Positions 24,843-33,050 of a stretch of DNA of 41,473 nt are shown here, in pieces (the stretch's first letter is position 1; every line of letters starts with the position of its first letter). The DNA comes from JAAZCI01 sp046462535 (GTDB lineage Bacteria > Pseudomonadota > Gammaproteobacteria > Cardiobacteriales > Wohlfahrtiimonadaceae), in the NCBI GenBank assembly GCA_046462535.1, contig JBKGVF010000023.1, positions 1 through 41,473 on the forward strand, in the 5' to 3' direction. The notes under the pieces were generated by a model. That model was given only the letters and a program-made list of their open reading frames with translations. It made no database searches and was not told the origin of the DNA. Made by a program: the position numbers and the translations under genes.

Positions 24843-25412
24843 TTATCTAATTTCAAACAACGGAACTACTTCTTCAACGCCACTCACATTACGGGCAATC
24901 TCAATTGCCTCTGAGCTTTCACTGTGTGTGACAATACCCATTAAATAGACAGAGTTACGGGCAGTCTTAACCTTCACATGCCCTGCATTGAATCCTTTAC
25001 CCTGAATTCCAGTAGCTAGCGCAGCCTTAACCTTACTTGTTAATAGGCTATCTGCACTACGATTACCGATATTAGCGGGTTCACTAATAATTAGTTCGTT
25101 ATAGACATTACGAACATTTTCAGTCTGCCTTGCTAACTCCTCTATTCTTAAGCCAAACTCTTGACTAGGCACCTCCCCTGTCAAAAGAACATTCAAGTTA
25201 TAACTTACAACCGATACATTTGCCTTATGTCGCTCCGGATCTGATGCGATCTGAGTCTGAATCTTAATCTCAATCGATTGGTCCTCTAATATAATTCCAG
25301 AGGTCCGTCGCTCATTCACCCCTAATGCGGTAGCCCCTACCCCACCAGCAACTAAAGCTGCACATCCACTTACGAGGAGCAAAATCCCAAATAGGATCCC
25401 CACTCTTTTCAT
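24843..25412 (-). CDS. dolP: BON-domain outer membrane lipoprotein DolP (YraP)
   Basis: DolP is a dual-BON lipoprotein that supports outer membrane integrity. The start at 25412 gives MKRVGILFGILLLVSGC with the lipobox Cys at 17, and GAGAG lies upstream. BON domain 1 is at about 45-110 (KIQTQIASDP...) and BON domain 2 at about 120-185 (TSKVKAALAT...). 189 aa, as in E. coli. It follows diaA, the order found in E. coli and Pseudomonas. Confidence 0.9.
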   Translation of the reverse strand: MKRVGILFGILLLVSGCAALVAGGVGATALGVNERRTSGIILEDQSIEIKIQTQIASDPERHKANVSVVSYNLNVLLTGEVPSQEFGLRIEELARQTENVRNVYNELIISEPANIGNRSADSLLTSKVKAALATGIQGKGFNAGHVKVKTARNSVYLMGIVTHSESSEAIEIARNVSGVEEVVPLFEIR

Positions 25413-25457
25413 TAAACTCTCTCTCATTTGGTCTTCTCAATTTCAATTTAATAATCA

Positions 25458-26030
25458 CTAGGCAAATTCAGCATCAATATAGGCACACCAAACATGGATA
25501 ATTAAAAGGTGTACCTCTTGTATGCGTGCTGTACGCTCACTTGGCACTTTTAAAAGATGCAGAAGCTTCTCCTCTTTAGCAAGCTCATTAAGACGCCCCC
25601 CATCGCCACCTGTCAGGGCAATAACAGGCATCTCTTGATTCAGAGCCTCCTTAGCTGCACGCACAATACTTTCAGAGTTTCCACTCGTGCTTATTACTAC
25701 AAGAAGATCATCACGAGACCCTAAGGCCTCAACTTGCTTTGAGAAGACTTCATCATATGAATAATCATTTGCGATCGAGGTTAAATTAGAGCTATCAGTT
25801 GTTAACGCTAATGCTGGTAAGGGTTTTCGTTCACGCTCAAAACGATTAATAAGCTCAGCCGAAAAATGTTGGGCATCAGCAGCTGAGCCTCCATTACCGC
25901 AAATCAAAATCTTACCGCCAGAGCGAAAGCGCTCAATCATCATTTGGGCTGTAGAGAGAACATCTCGCTCCATCAGTGCTAGCGCTCTCTTTTTTACCGC
26001 AATACTACCCTCAAAATGCTCTCTGAACAA
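25458..26030 (-). CDS. diaA: SIS-domain protein DiaA / GmhA type
   Basis: DiaA promotes DnaA assembly at oriC, while close relatives (GmhA) isomerise sedoheptulose-7-phosphate for lipopolysaccharide heptose. The protein has ILICGNGGSAADAQHFSAEL, SIANDYSYDEVFSKQ, ISTSGNS and ARIQEVHLLIIH. The glycine- and Asp-rich GNGGSAADAQH and the ARIQE-xH end resemble the Pseudomonas protein named GmhA. Gene order with dolP favours DiaA, so one protein may do either or both. I chose a TTG at 26030 because AGGAG lies exactly 7 nt upstream; a farther TTG at 26057 lacks one. 190 aa. Confidence 0.75.
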   Translation of the reverse strand: MFREHFEGSIAVKKRALALMERDVLSTAQMMIERFRSGGKILICGNGGSAADAQHFSAELINRFERERKPLPALALTTDSSNLTSIANDYSYDEVFSKQVEALGSRDDLLVVISTSGNSESIVRAAKEALNQEMPVIALTGGDGGRLNELAKEEKLLHLLKVPSERTARIQEVHLLIIHVWCAYIDAEFA

Positions 26031-26042
26031 AAGATAACTCCT
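26028..26042 (-). promoter_or_regulatory. diaA ribosome binding site deciding a UUG start
   Basis: AGGAG (26042-26038, minus strand) is 7 nt before TTG (26030-26028). The resulting N-terminus, FREHFEGSI, aligns with the start of DiaA/GmhA proteins, whereas the more upstream TTG at 26057 lies inside the rpoH terminator. Confidence 0.65.
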
Positions 26043-26053
26043 TGTTTTAACAA

Positions 26054-26084
26054 ACAAAAAGACCCAGCTGAGCTGAGTCTCTTT
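26054..26084 (-). terminator. Intrinsic terminator after rpoH
   Basis: On the minus strand GACTCAGC / GCTGGGTC (26079-26072, 26068-26061; one G-U pair) with a 3-nt loop is followed by TTTTTGTTTG. It is a sound intrinsic terminator 9 nt after the rpoH stop and just upstream of diaA. Confidence 0.8.
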
Positions 26085-26092
26085 TAATCAGT

Positions 26093-26959
26093 CTATAGCA
26101 GATACCCTTTCATCCGCTCCATTGCCTGTACTTCAATCTGCCTAATACGCTCAGCTGAAACAGCATACTTTTCAGCAAGCTCAGTTAAGGTAGGACGAGG
26201 CTCATCATCATGACGCATCCAACGCTGCTCTACGATATCTTTGCTCCGATCATCAAGTTGCTCTAACGCTAAAGCTAGGCGTCCATGATTATAGGCTTCA
26301 TAATCTTCTTGCTCCACCACTTCTGATGGGTCGGGCATATTACTAGAGAGCCACTCCTCTGGGGCATAACTCTCATCATCACTATTAGTCGGAAGATCGA
26401 AAGCAATATCGTTTGAGAAGAGACGCTTCTCCATTCGCTTAACCTCAGAGAGACTAACATTGAGCTCTTTTGCTATCTCTTTAGCCTCCTCTTCTGACAA
26501 CCAGCCTAACCGCTCTTTTGATGAGCGAAGATTAAAGAAGAGCTTTCGCTGCGCTTTTGTAGTCGCCACTTTAACGATGCGCCAATTACGCAAGACAAAC
26601 TCATGAATCTCCGACTTGATCCAATAGACAGCAAATGAGATTAAGCGCACATTGTAACTTGGATCAAAACGACGAACTGCCTTCATTAATCCCACATTCC
26701 CCTCTTGGATAAGATCGATAAGGGGCAGGCCGTAACCCGTAAAGCTCTTCGCAATGTGTACAACAAACTTAAGGTGAGACAGAATTAGACTCTGAGCTGC
26801 ATGCAAATCTTCATGCTTAATCAAGCGCTCCGCTAACTGTCGCTCCTCTTCTGCGGTTAAAGTAGGGATATCTCCAATAGCGCTAATATACGCATCGAGC
26901 CCCTCTGCAGTCGATGGCAGAGTATTTGCTCGTAATATAAGCTCCTTACTATTCGACAT
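26093..26959 (-). CDS. rpoH: RNA polymerase heat-shock sigma factor (sigma-32)
   Basis: RpoH directs RNA polymerase to chaperone and protease genes. The 288-aa protein has sigma region 2 (ending in GLMKAVRRFDP and AVYWIKSEI), region 4 with a C-terminal helix-turn-helix (AVSAERIRQIEVQAMERM), and the RpoH box QRKLFFNLR at 137-145, which separates it from RpoD and RpoS. A very strong AGGAGG lies 9 nt before the ATG, and the about 75-nt leader from the -10 could fold over it. It ends in a clear terminator. Here it is not next to ftsX as in E. coli. Confidence 0.96.
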   Translation of the reverse strand: MSNSKELILRANTLPSTAEGLDAYISAIGDIPTLTAEEERQLAERLIKHEDLHAAQSLILSHLKFVVHIAKSFTGYGLPLIDLIQEGNVGLMKAVRRFDPSYNVRLISFAVYWIKSEIHEFVLRNWRIVKVATTKAQRKLFFNLRSSKERLGWLSEEEAKEIAKELNVSLSEVKRMEKRLFSNDIAFDLPTNSDDESYAPEEWLSSNMPDPSEVVEQEDYEAYNHGRLALALEQLDDRSKDIVEQRWMRHDDEPRPTLTELAEKYAVSAERIRQIEVQAMERMKGYLL

Positions 26960-27330
26960 TCTACTAAACCTCCTAATAACGTTATAGCATTCTAAATAAA
27001 CACTATAAGGTTTTATTGCTACTAAGGATCCCTATTATAGCACTTTTTACACTAGTGGTAGAGTATTATTCTCTCCTTTCTCTATTAATCTCACGCCTTG
27101 GGACTCTCTCCTCAGATGCGCCTCTCCACAACCCTTTTAATGGTGAAGTGCCGACCAATAATCACCCGCTAATCCTCACAAAGTGAATTTATTATCCCTT
27201 GAATTACGATAGAATATCCGTTAATTATGATTAATTGCGATATTGTTGGTAAAATTACCGACTTAGCCCATGTCGACTGCAGGGCTAATAAAATATGATT
27301 AACCTAATCGTGAATGGATGAGAAGATAGA
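26960..27330. other. Divergent intergenic region rpoH / maeB
   Basis: This 371-nt gap holds the rpoH leader and promoter (minus), a candidate maeB promoter TTGAAT-17-TAATTA near 27199-27227 (plus), and two inverted repeats in the maeB leader (27248-27259 and 27263-27288). No gene was found. The central part (27050-27190) shows no structure I can name. Confidence 0.5.
27034..27042 (-). promoter_or_regulatory. Extended -10 promoter of rpoH
   Basis: TGCTATAAT on the minus strand is an extended -10 (TG-N-TATAAT) with no good -35, sited about 75 nt upstream of the rpoH start. I saw no sigma-E-like (GAACTT/TCTGA) promoter. Confidence 0.55.
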
Positions 27331-29664
27331 ATGAATACTGAAGAGAGCATCAAAGAGATCGAAGACCTTAAGAAAGAAGCGCTAATCTACCATGCGCACC
27401 CTATTCCAGGAAAAATTTCTGTGACCGCAACAAAGCCGATGGTCAATCAGCGAGATCTCTCACTCGCATACTCTCCAGGCGTTGCTTACGCATGTGAGGA
27501 GATTCAAAAGAACCCTCTAGCCGCTCATGATTATACTGCACGCGGCAACCTTGTTGCTGTTGTGAGTAATGGTACCGCCGTCCTTGGTTTAGGAAATATT
27601 GGTGCCCTTGCAGGAAAGCCCGTTATGGAAGGAAAGGGTGTCCTCTTTAAAAAGTTCGCCAATATTGATGTTTTCGATATTGAGATCGATGAAGAGGATC
27701 CCGATAAGCTGATCGATATCGTAGCGAGTCTTGAGCCAACATTTGGTGGAATCAACTTAGAGGATATTAAGGCTCCCGAGTGCTTTTACATAGAGGAGGA
27801 GCTTAAAAAACGGATGAATATCCCGGTCTTCCATGACGATCAACATGGTACTGCAATTATCGCTGCCGCTGGGGTCCTCAATGCGCTTAAGATTGCCGAT
27901 AAGAAGATTGATGAGGTAAAGCTTGTCTGTAGCGGCGCAGGAGCTGCAGCCATCTCCTGCCTTAACTTACTCGTACAACTAGGGTTAAAGAAAGAGAATA
28001 TTATCGTCACCGATCGCGATGGTGTCGTTAACCATAACCGCACCCCTGAGACGCTCGACCAATATAAGAGTGCCTACATGAGCGACACACCCTACAACAC
28101 ATTAGGTGAGGTGATCGAAGATGCTGATATCTTCTTAGGACTCTCTGGCCCAGGCGTCTTAACTCAAGAGATGGTCAAAAAGATGGCCCGCGATCCCTTA
28201 ATCTTTGCACTTGCAAATCCTGAGCCTGAGATTCGCCCAGAGCTTGCACTAGCGGTACGTCCCGATGCTATTTTGGCAACAGGCCGCTCAGACTACCCTA
28301 ACCAAATCAACAATGTCCTCTGCTTTCCCTACCTATTCCGTGGAGCACTCGATTGTGGCGCTACTGAAATCAATGAGGAGATGAAGCTAGCCTGTGTCCA
28401 TGCTATTGCCTCCCTAACCCATAAGGAGCCCACCGACGAAGTGCTTCACGCATATCAAGGGGAGAGCCTCCAATTTGGGCGCCAATATATCATTCCAAAA
28501 CCCTTCGATCCCCGTCTAATCATCGAGCTACCGATCGCTGTCGCTCGAGCGGCGATGGAGAGTGGCGTTGCACAGACCCCTATAGAAGACTTTGATGAGT
28601 ATCGGCTAAAACTAAGCGATCATGTTAATAAAACAAACATGACCATGCGCCCTATCTTTACCCAGGCAAAAGAGAATGCACGCACTATAGCCTACTCAGA
28701 AGGGGAAGATGAGCGAGTTATTCGCGCAGTCCACATTGTGAAACAGGATGGTTTAGCAAATCCTATACTTATAGGGCGCCCCGATATCATCCAGCAACGA
28801 GTCAATAAGCTAGGAATTAATCTCGAACTGAAAGTGCTCGGTCCTGACGATGTTATCAGTAAAGATATTGCCAGTAGCCAGGTGCAAGTTATTGACTATC
28901 GAAACCCACCACTACTAGAGGAGTGTACTAAGCACTACTATAGCTTAATGAAGCGTAAAGGCATCACCCCTGAACTGGCATTCCAAAGATTACAAACACG
29001 GGGGAACTTACTAGCTGCAATGTTACTTAAACTTGGTCACATTGATGGGCAGATTAGTGGTGTTCTCGGGCAATACCATCGTCACATACAACACCTTAAT
29101 GATGCTCTTGGGTTAAAAGAGGGAATTAAACAACCGGCTGCCATTAGCATACTGCTCTCCTCTAAAGGACCGCTCTTCTTCTGCGATACCCATATCAATG
29201 AGGATCCTACTGCCGAAGAGTTAGCAGATATTACTATCATGGCTGCTGAGGTTGTTGAGCGATTTGGGCTCACCCCTAAAGTAGCAATCTGCTCTCACTC
29301 AAATTTCGGCTCTCGCCTCTCGAGCTTCTCAACTAAGATGCAGAAGACATTACAGCTTATACAAGAGCGGATGCCCGAACTTGAGTGTGAGGGGGAGATG
29401 CAACCCGATCTCGCCTTATGGGAGAATCACCGTGAAGATTATATTCCCAATTCTAATCTCAAGGGCGCAGCAAATCTCTTTCTCTTTGCAAACTTAGATA
29501 CAGCGAATGTGACTTATAACTTTGTCCGCACCCTAACAGATAGTGTTGTTGTAGGCCCAGTTGTCACAGGCTTATCTAAACCTGCACATGTGCTTACTAA
29601 TACTGCAACAACACGTCGTATAGTAAATCTTACCGCTGTTTGTGCAACAGATCAGCTTACATAA
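27331..29664 (+). CDS. maeB: NADP-dependent malic enzyme with phosphotransacetylase-like domain
   Basis: MaeB converts malate to pyruvate with NADP+, supplying NADPH. The 777-aa protein is the two-part form: a malic enzyme at about 1-430 (SLAYSPGVA at 44-52, GLGNIGALAGKPVMEGKGV at 86-104, FHDDQHGTA) and a C-terminal phosphotransacetylase-like region from about 445 onward that regulates but does not usually catalyse. GAGAAG lies upstream of the ATG. It is transcribed alone, diverging from rpoH, with a hairpin terminator after it. Confidence 0.95.
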   Translation: MNTEESIKEIEDLKKEALIYHAHPIPGKISVTATKPMVNQRDLSLAYSPGVAYACEEIQKNPLAAHDYTARGNLVAVVSNGTAVLGLGNIGALAGKPVMEGKGVLFKKFANIDVFDIEIDEEDPDKLIDIVASLEPTFGGINLEDIKAPECFYIEEELKKRMNIPVFHDDQHGTAIIAAAGVLNALKIADKKIDEVKLVCSGAGAAAISCLNLLVQLGLKKENIIVTDRDGVVNHNRTPETLDQYKSAYMSDTPYNTLGEVIEDADIFLGLSGPGVLTQEMVKKMARDPLIFALANPEPEIRPELALAVRPDAILATGRSDYPNQINNVLCFPYLFRGALDCGATEINEEMKLACVHAIASLTHKEPTDEVLHAYQGESLQFGRQYIIPKPFDPRLIIELPIAVARAAMESGVAQTPIEDFDEYRLKLSDHVNKTNMTMRPIFTQAKENARTIAYSEGEDERVIRAVHIVKQDGLANPILIGRPDIIQQRVNKLGINLELKVLGPDDVISKDIASSQVQVIDYRNPPLLEECTKHYYSLMKRKGITPELAFQRLQTRGNLLAAMLLKLGHIDGQISGVLGQYHRHIQHLNDALGLKEGIKQPAAISILLSSKGPLFFCDTHINEDPTAEELADITIMAAEVVERFGLTPKVAICSHSNFGSRLSSFSTKMQKTLQLIQERMPELECEGEMQPDLALWENHREDYIPNSNLKGAANLFLFANLDTANVTYNFVRTLTDSVVVGPVVTGLSKPAHVLTNTATTRRIVNLTAVCATDQLT

Positions 29665-29700
29665 TAAAGCAATCAGAGCATATAAACAGCAATATGAGCA

Positions 29701-29736
29701 ACTCTACCAGCGTTGGTAATGTTGGTAGAGTTTTTC
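29701..29736 (+). terminator. Intrinsic terminator after maeB
   Basis: A 9-bp stem ACTCTACCA / TGGTAGAGT (29701-29709, 29723-29731) is followed by TTTTCT. It sits 36 nt after maeB and about 30 nt before nlpD. Confidence 0.75.
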
Positions 29737-29762
29737 TAACTTTAGATGGCAAGTAATAAATT

Positions 29763-30467
29763 ATGCGTTATTGGCGACCAACTCTACTCTTCTGTACCAC
29801 ACTATTTCTCTACGCCTGCTCCTCTGTAGGAACTTATAAAGTAAAACGGGGCGATACCCTAAGCCTAATTGCAGAGCGTCACAACATGAGCACTGCTCAA
29901 TTAGCACGAATGAACAATATCTCCAACCCTAACTTAATCAAAGTCGGTGAAGTCTTACGGGTAAAAGGGGGCAGTAAGGGCTCTAGCGTTCGTGATCCTC
30001 GACGCTCCTCTTCTAGCTCCGGAGGTATTGCTCGGCGAGATAGCGGCCCTGTAGGTAAAGCAGGAGAAAATGCTCCTGCTTATCAAGATACTGGCTCAAC
30101 CTCTGTCAAAGGGTGGGTACGCCCAACATCAGGAACAGTAGTAAAACAGTATAATCCTAATGTACCTGGACAGAAGGGAATTCAGATTGCAGGCAGCCCT
30201 AATCAACGAATTAATGCTGCTAATAATGGTGAAGTAGTCTTTGCAGGCCAAGGGAACTCTGGCTATGGGCAACTAGTCATTATCAAACATAATAGCAATA
30301 CCTATAGCGCCTATGGCTACCTCTCTTCAGTTACTGTACGGGAAGGGCAGCGAGTACGAAAAGGTGATCAGATCGCCACCATGGGGACTAGCGTCGATGG
30401 ACGAACCGTTCTCTACTTTGAGATCAGAGCCGGTGGAAAGACCCTCAATCCTGAGCGCTACATATAA
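29763..30467 (+). CDS. nlpD: LysM / LytM-domain lipoprotein, NlpD-like amidase activator
   Basis: An outer membrane lipoprotein expected to activate a cell-separation amidase (AmiC type). Lipobox LYAC with Cys19, a LysM repeat at about 24-67 (YKVKRGDTLSLIAERHN) that binds peptidoglycan, a Ser/Gly/Arg-rich linker, and a C-terminal LytM (M23) domain from about 117. The M23 zinc ligands are lost (GIQIAG and YFEIR where active enzymes have H..D and HxH), as in E. coli NlpD (GIDIAG, HFEIR). 234 aa, shorter than E. coli's 379. It is not beside rpoS or pcm here. Ribosome binding site weak. Confidence 0.85.
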   Translation: MRYWRPTLLFCTTLFLYACSSVGTYKVKRGDTLSLIAERHNMSTAQLARMNNISNPNLIKVGEVLRVKGGSKGSSVRDPRRSSSSSGGIARRDSGPVGKAGENAPAYQDTGSTSVKGWVRPTSGTVVKQYNPNVPGQKGIQIAGSPNQRINAANNGEVVFAGQGNSGYGQLVIIKHNSNTYSAYGYLSSVTVREGQRVRKGDQIATMGTSVDGRTVLYFEIRAGGKTLNPERYI

Positions 30468-30490
30468 TATATTTAATAGTAATAACAACA

Positions 30491-30526
30491 AAAGAGCCCC
30501 ATTAGCACTGACTTAAGGGGCTCTTT
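30491..30526. terminator. Bidirectional terminator between nlpD and pcnB
   Basis: A 10-bp stem AAAGAGCCCC / GGGGCTCTTT (30491-30500, 30517-30526) lies between convergent genes and is flanked by T-rich runs on both strands. Confidence 0.8.
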
Positions 30527-30571
30527 ATTATTGACTCTACTCTAATCTTTAATTAGCAGGTCTTATCTTTA

Positions 30572-31834
30572 CTAACGACGGCGTTGATTACGCCTTGATC
30601 CTCGCCGCTTCTGGAGTTGAGGATTCTCTCTCTCATATGCCTCCCACTTCTCTCGCCAAAAATTAGCCCGTCGAATAATAAATTCCGACTCTTCTGCTAC
30701 CGCACGTAGAAGGAGAAAATCATAGGCAGCCTTAAAACGATCATGACGTAGAATCTGCTCCACCTCTTGCTCAACTCCCTCTGCCGTCAAGCGACTCTGG
30801 AAAAACCATAGCTCCGTAATAAAATCCTTTACATAACGAGGAAAGGCGGTAATTGCTCCCTGCTCGTTAAAGACGCTATTGGCCGCACGCTCAATCGCTG
30901 GATTAGCTCTCATTCCATCTGCTAATAAGCGCTCATACTCATCTACCACCGCTGCCCATAATAGCGATGCGTAGAGGAAATAGGGTGAGCTGTTCCGCCC
31001 CTGATAATGCCTAAAGTCCGAATTATCCAATGATGCGACAAGTAGATGCCCCTTCAGCTCTCCATCACTCTTTAAGGACTCATACGTTGCTGGAAAGAGC
31101 AAGCCAAAGAGATTATGCTTCACAAGTTTCTTATATGATTCAACGCCATGCCCTGTTAAAAAGAGCTTAATAACCTCATCATACATACGAGAAGGGGAGA
31201 CTAAGCGTAATAACTCAGCATGTTCCTGCATAGGAGCTAAAAGCGACTCCTCAATCGTAAAACCTAATTTCGCCTCAAATCGTATTGCTCGTAAAATACG
31301 TACTGGATCCTCTCTAAAGCGCTCATCAGGATCCCCTATTAAGCGAATAATTCCTGCTTGCAGATCCTCATAGCCATTACAGTAATCGAGCACAAGCTCA
31401 TCATTTGCTTCATAATAGAGCGCATTGATCGTAAAATCTCGCCGAAAAGCATCCTCATCAATCTCTCCGTAAATATTATCTCGTACCAAGAAACCACTAT
31501 CGCTCTTTTGATACTGCTGTGACTCTTTATTATCACTAGCACGAAACGTGGCTACTTCCACAACATCACGACCATAGAGGACATGCACTAGACGAAAACG
31601 GCGTCCGATAATTCGACTATTTCTGAAGACTCCCCGTATCTCATTTGGATGCGCATTGGTAACAATATCAAAATCTTTTGGCTGTTCTCCTAATAAAAGA
31701 TCTCGCACTCCCCCCCCAACAAGATACGCTTCAAAACCCTCATCGGTAAGGCGGCGCAATACTTTTAATGCATTTCCTGATATTGCTCTTCGATTAACTC
31801 GATGCTCTTCTTTATTATAAATTCTTGGTTTCAT
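30572..31834 (-). CDS. pcnB: Poly(A) polymerase I
   Basis: PcnB adds 3' poly(A) tails that mark RNAs for decay. The 420-aa protein begins MKPRIYNKEEHRVNRRAISG. The nucleotidyltransferase signature YLVGGGVRDLLLG followed by KDFDIVTNA holds the catalytic Asp pair, and RRDFTINALYYE is the second conserved motif. The tail is very basic (QKRRGSRRNQRRR), as in E. coli. It has no obvious partner gene: panC and folK, its neighbours in E. coli, are not next to it. It differs from the CCA-adding enzyme by this tail and by RFRLVHV-type motif. Confidence 0.93.
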   Translation of the reverse strand: MKPRIYNKEEHRVNRRAISGNALKVLRRLTDEGFEAYLVGGGVRDLLLGEQPKDFDIVTNAHPNEIRGVFRNSRIIGRRFRLVHVLYGRDVVEVATFRASDNKESQQYQKSDSGFLVRDNIYGEIDEDAFRRDFTINALYYEANDELVLDYCNGYEDLQAGIIRLIGDPDERFREDPVRILRAIRFEAKLGFTIEESLLAPMQEHAELLRLVSPSRMYDEVIKLFLTGHGVESYKKLVKHNLFGLLFPATYESLKSDGELKGHLLVASLDNSDFRHYQGRNSSPYFLYASLLWAAVVDEYERLLADGMRANPAIERAANSVFNEQGAITAFPRYVKDFITELWFFQSRLTAEGVEQEVEQILRHDRFKAAYDFLLLRAVAEESEFIIRRANFWREKWEAYERENPQLQKRRGSRRNQRRR

Positions 31835-31851
31835 TACTATTTCATTTTATT

Positions 31852-31882
31852 AAAAAAAGCCTTTCATAATGAAAGGCTTTTA
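31852..31882 (-). terminator. Intrinsic terminator after rpsI
   Basis: On the minus strand AAAAGCCTTTC / GAAAGGCTTTT with loop ATTAT is followed by TTTAATAAA. It ends the rplM-rpsI operon 68 nt past rpsI, just before pcnB. Confidence 0.8.
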
Positions 31883-31949
31883 ATGCTATTTCGACTACTT
31901 CTACAAAAATAAAAGTAACCAAATAAAGTCTCTTATGCGTCCAAAAAAA

Positions 31950-32342
31950 TTAACGCTTAGAGAATTGCGTTGCACGACGTGCAGAGCGTAAACCAACCTT
32001 CTTCCGCTCCACGCTACGTGAGTCACGCGTTACAAATCCAGCCTTACGTAGAGGCTCACGATTTGCTTCATCATAATCGATCAATGCACGTGTTAAACCG
32101 TGACGTAATGCACCTGCTTGACCAGTTAATCCACCACCGGTAACAGTTGCATAAACATCAAAATCTTCGAGTGCATCTAAAAGCTCTAAGGGTTGACGTA
32201 CAGTCATACGTGAGTTTTCACGCGCAAAGTACTCATCAATAGATTTACCATTGATAATGATATTTCCACTACCTTTACGTAGAAAGACTCGCGCAGATGA
32301 TCTTTTACGTCTCCCAGTCCCATAATATTGGTTTGTTGCCAT
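31950..32342 (-). CDS. rpsI: 30S ribosomal protein S9
   Basis: S9 lies in the 30S head, and its C-terminal Ser-Lys-Arg tail reaches the P-site tRNA. The 130-aa product begins MATNQYYGTGRRKRSSARVF and ends ATQFSKR, both diagnostic. It follows rplM by 22 nt, the usual operon order. Confidence 0.96.
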   Translation of the reverse strand: MATNQYYGTGRRKRSSARVFLRKGSGNIIINGKSIDEYFARENSRMTVRQPLELLDALEDFDVYATVTGGGLTGQAGALRHGLTRALIDYDEANREPLRKAGFVTRDSRSVERKKVGLRSARRATQFSKR

Positions 32343-32364
32343 AATTAACTCTCTTAATCCTCTA

Positions 32365-32793
32365 TTAGATCTCTAAAACTTTTGGTTGCTGAGCTGCATG
32401 ATTATGCTCAGGACCTGCGTATACTTTTAGCTTTTTAAACATAGCTCTGCCTAAGCGATTTTTAGGTAGCATGCCTTTTACTGCACTCTCTAAAACTCTT
32501 TCAGGATGAGTCTCTAACATTTTCTCAAGAGTCGTTTCTCTTAAATGACCTACATAACCAGTATGTCTGTAATAAATTTTCTGTTGCAGCTTCTTCCCGC
32601 TAACACGAATCTTATCCGCATTAACAACAATGACATAGTCACCCGTATCAACATGCGGGGTATACTCTGCCTTATGCTTCCCGCGTAAACGCTTGGCAAT
32701 TTCTGAAGCTAAGCGGCCTAAAGTTTTATTCTCTGCATCAACGATGAACCACTCACGGACAACTTCAGCAGGTTTTGCGCTAAATGTTTTCAT
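32365..32793 (-). CDS. rplM: 50S ribosomal protein L13
   Basis: L13 is an early 50S assembly protein. The start at 32793 (MKTFSAKPAEVVREWFIVDA) has GGAG 6 nt upstream and gives 142 aa, the E. coli length; an in-frame ATG 90 nt upstream is unsupported. KHKAEYTPHVDTGDYVIV and GPEHNHAAQQP are family hallmarks. In E. coli L13 binds the rplM leader to repress the operon; whether that holds here was not tested. Confidence 0.96.
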   Translation of the reverse strand: MKTFSAKPAEVVREWFIVDAENKTLGRLASEIAKRLRGKHKAEYTPHVDTGDYVIVVNADKIRVSGKKLQQKIYYRHTGYVGHLRETTLEKMLETHPERVLESAVKGMLPKNRLGRAMFKKLKVYAGPEHNHAAQQPKVLEI

Positions 32794-32922
32794 TGAAAAC
32801 TCCAAATATAAATAATAATCTCTAACAAAAGGTTCAATAAAATAGTAGTGAAGAACTCGCTCCACCTTATCCCGATATTTCATGAACCCACTAGTTAGGG
32901 GTCGCTGGTAAACGATTCAGGC

Positions 32923-32951
32923 AGTATACAAAATAGGAGTATAAAGCTCAA
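32923..32951 (-). promoter_or_regulatory. Promoter of rplM-rpsI
   Basis: TTGAGC (32951-32946), a 17-nt spacer and TATACT (32928-32923) on the minus strand form a strong sigma-70 promoter 130 nt upstream of rplM, leaving a leader of about 120 nt. Confidence 0.65.
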
Positions 32952-32987
32952 GCACTGCCGCAAGATAATTTCCCACCCAAACTGATC

Positions 32988-33014
32988 ACCATGTTATGGT
33001 AATAGAAGCTATTA
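32988..33014. repeat. Two adjacent inverted repeats upstream of the DUF4139 gene
   Basis: ACCAT-GTT-ATGGT (32988-33000) and TAATAG-AAG-CTATTA (33000-33014) sit side by side, 36 nt before the downstream start. They may be operator half-sites or small hairpins; no regulator is known to me. Confidence 0.5.
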
Positions 33015-33050
33015 TCCCATCTTAAATAGATCACTAACTGGAGTAGAACA

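Noticed and set aside
26960..27042. RNA thermometer over the rpoH start
   Set aside because: The leader is short and I saw no convincing pairing of the AGGAGG with upstream sequence; folding software would be needed.
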